Below, piece after piece: positions 58,427 through 64,000 of a stretch of DNA of 64,000 nucleotides. Under the pieces are notes generated by a model. That model had not been told where the DNA came from, searched no databases, and worked only from the letters and a program-made list of their open reading frames with translations. Made by a program: the position numbers and the translations under genes. How positions within the stretch are numbered: position 1 is the stretch's first letter; every line of letters starts with the position of its first letter. Location: the NCBI GenBank assembly GCA_032622095.1, contig CP136069.1, forward strand, positions 30,136,342 through 30,200,341. The letters run 5' to 3'. This DNA is from Siphonodentalium dalli. Taxonomy: Eukaryota; Mollusca; Scaphopoda; Gadilida; Siphonodentaliidae.

Positions 58427-58477
58427 CGTGGAAGGCACTGTAAAGTAATCAAATAGAAATGTCTGAAAACGTGGAGA

Positions 58478-58777
58478 TAAGCCTTGCAATAGTGTGTCTG
58501 TCATTTGCAGAATGAGGTCCCCAGAGGGTGAATTTAGTGATGCTACCCCGCATAGCGGGTTAGCATCACCAAATTCACCCTCTGGGAACCTCATTCTGCT
58601 TACACCTCAGCAGAATGAGGTCCTCAGAGGGTGAAATTGGTGATGCTAACCCCGCAATCGGGGTAGCATCACTAAATTCACCCTCTGTGGACCTCATGCG
58701 GGGTAGCATCACTAAATTCACCCTCTGGGGACCTCATTCTGCAAATGACAGACACCCTACATGTATTTCAAGGCTTG
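58478..58777. mobile_element. hAT-type palindromic MITE, 8-bp duplication YGTGGAGA
   Basis: Ends TAAGCCTTGCAATAGTGTG and CATGTATTTCAAGGCTTG; flanks CGTGGAGA and TGTGGAGA. It contains three GTCCYCAGAGGGTGAA-type palindrome arms, one more than usual. Starts 40 bp upstream of the exon 1 acceptor. Confidence 0.7.
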
Positions 58778-58789
58778 TGTGGAGATATT

Positions 58790-59170
58790 CAAGTCTGAGT
58801 TTAGTGTGCCTGTCATTTGCAGAATGAGGTCTCCAGAGGGTGAATTTAGTGATGCTATCCTGCACAGTGTGCTAGTATATCCAAACTCACCCTCTGGGGA
58901 CCTCATTCTGTATGGCCTCATCTGCTACATGGGAGACATAGACTCAGATTGAAGTTCCCAAATTTTTGGTGAATATTGTGATGTACATTTTGTACATGTT
59001 ACACCCATTGGGAACCTCGATTATGCAATGTGTCGTCTGCCAATTTGAGGATATAGAGAAACTAAACTAAAAAAGAAATGGAATCTGTGTGAAGAAGTTT
59101 CTGTAGAAATTGGATAATAAAGAAACTTTCCAGAGAAGATGAGGCATACGGTACAAGCAGAATGTCATAC
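58790..59170. mobile_element. hAT-type palindromic MITE, right end missing
   Basis: Starts CAAGTCTGAGTTTAGTGTG, with palindrome and full middle block (GAACCTCGATTATGCAATGT, GAAGAAGTTTCTGTAGAAAT), then fades at GCAGAATGTCATAC. Confidence 0.7.
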
Positions 59171-61463
59171 ATGTAACTAGTATGCCAACTCTAAGAGGAT
59201 CTGACAGGGATAATCTTAGATATTTTTGGGAAAGGGTCCAGGGCCCATGCAATTGGGATAAATAGATACCATAGAGGGGTGAATTGAGAATTTTCGAATT
59301 GAAATAATGACACAATCAAATGAATTTAAAAAATAAGATGTTTAAAACTTAATGAACTAATGAGTAAAAGAACAGTGTATATTTCAGCTCATACTATAAA
59401 GTCTGTGAGACAGTACCTCTACAAGTACATGTACAAACCAGCTCATACTAAGTCAATACATGTACCTCTATAAATCTGATATAGATTTTATTCTAGTAGT
59501 TGAAATTATTATGTACAAATTATTGTCAGGACTATTACATGTATATATGATTGAATCTTGGTAAAACTTAATACATGCATGTAAAATTAAGTAGTTATTT
59601 CATAATAACATGTTGCGTTAAAGCACGAGTTCCCCGTATGTGAATAATATTAAACCTGCTAAAAAAATGCCCACCTCCCTTGCACCTTCCCACAACTCAT
59701 CAATGTTTCATCCAATTTTCATACTGGGGTTACATGCTTCAGTACCTAACTATCAGAACACTTAACAACAGATTGTTGAGAATTTGTATGAAGCAATCAG
59801 TTGTCATATATGTACATGTACAAAGTCATTTAATTTCTATTATTCAACACCCCTAAACATATCAAATTGAGATTGAGTTAATAAACATATTCCATTCCCA
59901 TCAGTCTAATAGACTTTGGGTTAAAGTTGTCTATTTTTGAGGAATTGTGTTTTTGGATGTTTGTTAGCCCACAAACCCCAGTTTGGTGTGTTTTGTGAGT
60001 GCAATTTTGCAAGTTAATTAGGCTAATGACTCATTGAATTAAAATCAGCAACTGAAACTAATAGAAACTGGAAGAATAAAGTCAAGTTGGGAGAATGAGA
60101 TTGGTAATTTTCAGACTGTAAATTGGTAAATTTGGAACCACCCCATGTGCACTGCTCTGCATCGGCACTGGTGATTTTGAATTAGCTTCATGTGCGGAAA
60201 AATTTAAAGTAAGATTTTATTTGGAGCCGATATTAAACATTAATAACAACATGATTTTCTCTGGTGTTATGTTAATGTTATTGACATATTCATGATATTG
60301 TATACAATAGCCAACTGAGATTAGGTAAATTGTCAATTATGAGCGCCTCGAAACAGTGCGCGGAACTGAGCGGTAGAAATAAAACAGTTAGTATGCATGT
60401 GTTGCAGGTGGGGTTGAATTATAACATTTATATTAATGAAATATAGTAGAACATCTTAATTGCGAATTTGCAAGGGTTTTTTAAACGTTTTATTAGAGAG
60501 AGCGAGTGGTAGGATCTCCCGCGCACTGTTTCAAGAAAATTTACTGCCCTGTATCGGATTAGTTAGTAGCCATACGGCATGCGCGGGTGCGTCGGAATAC
60601 CAAGCTGAACCAAGCTGTGGGGAAAATAAGGCAAAACATGACATTTAAAGCATGTTTTGTGCTCTATAATGAAGAAATAAAACAAAATAATGCAACATGG
60701 TGTTATTTCATATGAGTTTTGATGACATAGAAAGTGTAAATCTATAGAAAACAGTTCAGCGATCCCGAAAACTTCAGCATGGAGTACAGGTAGTAGAGTC
60801 TGTTCATGTGGACAACGAAACGACATGTGAGATATTTGCGGATTTAAAACTAAATACTAGTACACGTATTGCCAGAAGATACAAACATATAAATAAAGAA
60901 GTTATGGAACCATGTCGCCAAGTATGCTACAGCAACCATATGAGACACAAGCTCAGAATAAATAAACTAGAAAGTGAGGTTTTATCACAAATAAATATGT
61001 TTTGCATTTACACTTTCTCTCCTAAATGCAGGTAATTCATAATTTTAAAATGAACATCTGATTGCTCTTTTTATCGAGCTACATGTTCTGGTATATTTAA
61101 TAGCCTTTCTTGAAGGCCCGATCACAATTTTATCACGTCGATGTTGTCATCGGGACACTCTTTTATGAAACCTTGCACGATTACATATTACTGCCAAACG
61201 TCCCTGAATTCTTATTGCTAATCCGCGATGGCACATCGGTAATTAATCAACAACAAAGGCTACCATTACACTGAGGTTAATTAATTATCACCTGTCGCTG
61301 ATGCACCAAGCAGTAGTCCTATCGGTAAATAACGAAATAAAATCACACTATTTGTTGCTTATTTTGTTTTATTTCTCCATTATACACTACAAAACATGTT
61401 TTGTTCAAAATCGACCATAATCAAGATGGTTATTCACTTTAATTCAGAAACATCAGCGGAGAC
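59171..61463. other. Upstream of ODF2 exon 1; no gene recognised
   Basis: Could hold the ODF2 promoter or first exon, but no CpG-rich stretch or clear core promoter is visible. CGAAACAGTGCGCGG (60,349) and its complement CCGCGCACTGTTTC (60,518) form a 190-bp inverted pair. The 75-codon frame at 60,808-61,035 has no domain I recognise. Confidence 0.4.
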
Positions 61464-62821
61464 TAGGGCCCTGCGAACCTTAGATTTTAGGTGGAACCGA
61501 ACCTTGAAACCGAATCATCGTCTCGGTTTCGAATCGAACCGAACCTCGAACCCAAACACCGACTGTTGTTGTAGACTCATGATACAGTGGACAATCAGAA
61601 TAGTTAGTGGACATTATTATAGTAAAATCAACGATTATTTAAGTATTGACCATATACACTATAAGATAATTACATAATAAAGAATTATTTTATATTGGAG
61701 ATGGATATGCTGTTTATTCGTCCGCGACTTTGGTTTCAAATATCCGCATTTTGTGTTCTGATCTTTTCTGTTTTTTTTTGCAAGGGACTTACAATTTCTT
61801 ATCGGAAAAGTATTAAATGTAGGGTCCCAATAAGGACTGTGCAGGGGGAATTATTATTGTAATAACGACACTCAGTAACTATTAACAGACAGCTAAATTG
61901 TAGCAAGACATCAAAGCACTCGACCCTCAATTTATAATTCTGTGACAACACACGACAAAGATCAATGCATGCAGACGTCGTGCTGAAGCAATTTAAGTGT
62001 CACACAGTCACAAGACAAAGAGCATCGGGTAACATAATCATGTCAATCATTTGTCCTGATAAACAAGGACCACACCCTCTCCTCACTGTGATTGGTTGAA
62101 TCCAATTTTAGACACTGAAGTGCTGCCCAGAAATACCCGTTGGAGATGGCTTAAGATAAGCATTATGCTTACTGCCAAATCCCATTATAACCATCAATAT
62201 CTCTCATCATCATACCGTGAATTTTGTACACTATATTGGTTAAAATAAAATATGTTTAAACTAAATACCCGTTTCAGCCAGTTTACGGAATTCAAAAAGG
62301 CTTGTTCGTTCTGTATTTATGTATTCACCCATATTCATAACATGTTGTCTTGTTAGTTAGGTATAATCACATGTCTATTAGTATAATAATGGGGAATAAA
62401 ACAAACTTTGATGACAGACTGAGATAGAACACCAGAAATCTTATAGTTTTACTAATTAATTATTCCAAATTTGACATGTCCGACAGGACCGTTTAGCGGG
62501 AACAGAATAAGGCGATTATGCCAAAAGACCTCTTCAACAAAGTATCACCCAGTTACCCCGCCCGAGTAATGATCAAATTAATTATGTCCAATGTAAACAT
62601 TATAAGCATAAAATCATAATATCATTCAGATTTAGAACAGTTGTGTGAAAACCAATTTAATATACTGTATGTTTACAATTCATACTATGCAAAATTTGCT
62701 CATTTTGCGGGACTTAAGAAAAGGTTCGATATAAACGAATCCCGTCTAAGGTTTCGAACCGGACCAAATTATCACAGCGGTTTCGAATTGAACCGAACCT
62801 CAAACGGTTCGCAGGGGACTA
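61464..62821. mobile_element. hAT element, near-exact 8-bp duplication GCKGAGAC
   Basis: Left end TAGGGCCCTGCGAACC, right end GGTTCGCAGGGGACTA; flanks GCGGAGAC and GCTGAGAC (7 of 8). GAACCGAACCT words occur at both ends. No transposase frame seen. Confidence 0.82.
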
Positions 62822-62829
62822 GCTGAGAC

Positions 62830-63699
62830 ATTATTATATTTTAAAAAAAATATGTGTTCTTGAATGTTTCATACACACACTGTTTTTTTTTTTATAAAAT
62901 CGCTCGGATTAGCCGAACACCGCAAAAATTACAACTTTAGAAAAATTAACGGTATTTTTTTGTAATGGCATCAGTTGCCCTACCCGCATCATGGCAATTC
63001 AGCAGGACCACCAGGATTGTAGCATATTAGCAGGACCACGTACTTGACAGGGGTGAGACTGCCCACCACCGAGACATTGTGTGGCTTTGGAATATGGAGT
63101 ATGGTACAGTCAATACAGTAAAGATTGCTAGTTTCTCACCTGAAAAAAGTCTAACTATTAAACTGATATAATTTTTATTAACAATTTTTCAATGGAAATA
63201 TTTACATACATGTAATATGTGCAAGCGATCGCCCGATGTTAGCACATGCTTTACAAGTTTTGTTATTAAAATTACACTTTTTAAGTTTTAGTAATCAAAT
63301 TAATGAGCTGTAAAAAAAATTCTATGCAACTATACACATTTATTTTTGCTCTTAAAATGAAGCTTGTGTGATTTTCTTTCTGGTGATATGGGCAAAGTCG
63401 CTGCCCAACTCGGCCCAATTTGAGTTATTTACATTTTCCTAGAAAGCACACAGCGATATTTTGTGGTATTTGTACACAAAACGTCATGCGTTTACGTCGA
63501 AATAACATAACGCCATCGACATAGGCGTAGTCACTGTCACTGGAGGCCAAAATTTCCAACTCCAGAAAATATGGGAAATTCCAAAAATTCAATCGCTCAT
63601 ACCTTTTTTTTTTACTCAATGTCATTTAAAAAGAATTAATGTTTTGGATTCAGAATGAGAGTACCTTTAAAATGACATACACTATTATGGATAACATAA
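62830..63699. other. Unassigned AT-rich stretch
   Basis: No gene or repeat recognised; a 66-codon minus frame at 63,425-63,625 has no domain. Confidence 0.4.
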
Positions 63700-64000
63700 C
63701 AGTACTCGGCATGTGAAGAGGAGAAACTGTACAATCATATAATATATATGGGCGACATAGGTTATGGCTATGCAAGAAGGGAAACACTAAATATTGCCTC
63801 AGATTACGTCATCTCCTTGAATAAAATGGATAAAAATGGATTAATAAGCAAAAACTGGTTTTATGGATTTCTTGACAGATGGCCAGAGTTGAAGCTCAGG
63901 AAGCCGCAGAAATTAACCATTTCAAGAGCCAGGGACGTCTCCAGGGAATGTATAGAAAAATACTACGAAGAACTTGGACACGTTATGGATAAATACGGCT
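63700..64000 (+). CDS. pogo/Tigger (CENP-B HTH) transposase fragment, runs off the right edge
   Basis: The frame is open from 63,700 to the end. It reads EEEKLYNHIIYMGDIGYGYA, then ISKNWFYGFLDRWPELKLRK and ECIEKYYEELGHVMDKYG. This is the second (CENP-B-type) helix-turn-helix of pogo-like transposases, with the WFYxFxxRWPEL signature (family knowledge). A stop at 63,697 cuts it from any upstream DNA-binding part, and the frame may have shifted near 63,705-63,716. It could be a broken transposon or a domesticated gene; the DDE domain would lie outside. Confidence 0.72.

Noticed and set aside
60808-61035. 75-codon plus-strand frame upstream of ODF2 exon 1
   Set aside because: No recognisable domain, no homology I can recall and no clear splice signals; not reported as a gene.

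Overview
The window is nuclear DNA from an animal, dense in transposons and AT-rich outside its minisatellites. Conserved protein pieces form a split gene on the minus strand with GT-AG introns, and everything else is intron filled with mobile DNA and tandem repeats. The tail with repeated GGACGGAC-type words and the hairpin around GCAATAGCTCA near 47,650-47,720 resembles repeats I remember from bivalve molluscs, so a bivalve or related lophotrochozoan is the best guess (inference).

The one host gene I can support is an ODF2 (outer dense fibre 2 / cenexin) orthologue. It is read right to left, with 16 coding exons from 58,426 (start codon) to 1,502. The exons join in phase without a stop into 699 codons. 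They match the vertebrate protein in order, from the His-Val-rich N-terminus through the PWxPxPGKSS motif and the long coiled coil. The last roughly 110-130 residues lie beyond the left edge. ODF2 is a scaffold of mother-centriole appendages, basal bodies and sperm-tail fibres.

Layout by region. 1-5,200: exons 16-13 among hairpin MITEs and a 52-bp minisatellite just before exon 16. 5,779-7,970: a 60-bp minisatellite ending exactly at exon 12. 8,000-13,000: exons 12-10 packed between foldback and hAT-type MITEs. 13,193-18,437: a 5.2-kb palindromic element. 18,400-23,440: hairpin MITE, a hAT element, a Harbinger-like MITE and exon 9. 24,521-29,184: a 4.7-kb array of a 30/32-bp unit that merges into exon 8. 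31,000-38,200: exon 7, an intact LINE ORF of 1,234 codons with a 2A-like motif, and exon 6. 38,900-40,900: exons 5 and 4. 42,440-47,916: a 5.5-kb hAT insertion holding a pogo-like element and a 160-bp satellite. 49,386-52,151: a hAT element inside a hairpin MITE and itself carrying another hAT. 53,241-58,437: exons 3-1. 59,000-64,000: sparse, with one more hAT element and a pogo/CENP-B-like transposase fragment at the right edge.

The most unusual signal is that three introns carry minisatellites built on splice signals. Two of them multiply the end of the adjacent exon together with its 5' splice site (about 150 and about 37 copies), and a third carries branch-point-like words beside a 3' splice site. 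In addition, many transposons stop within 10-30 bp of an exon edge.
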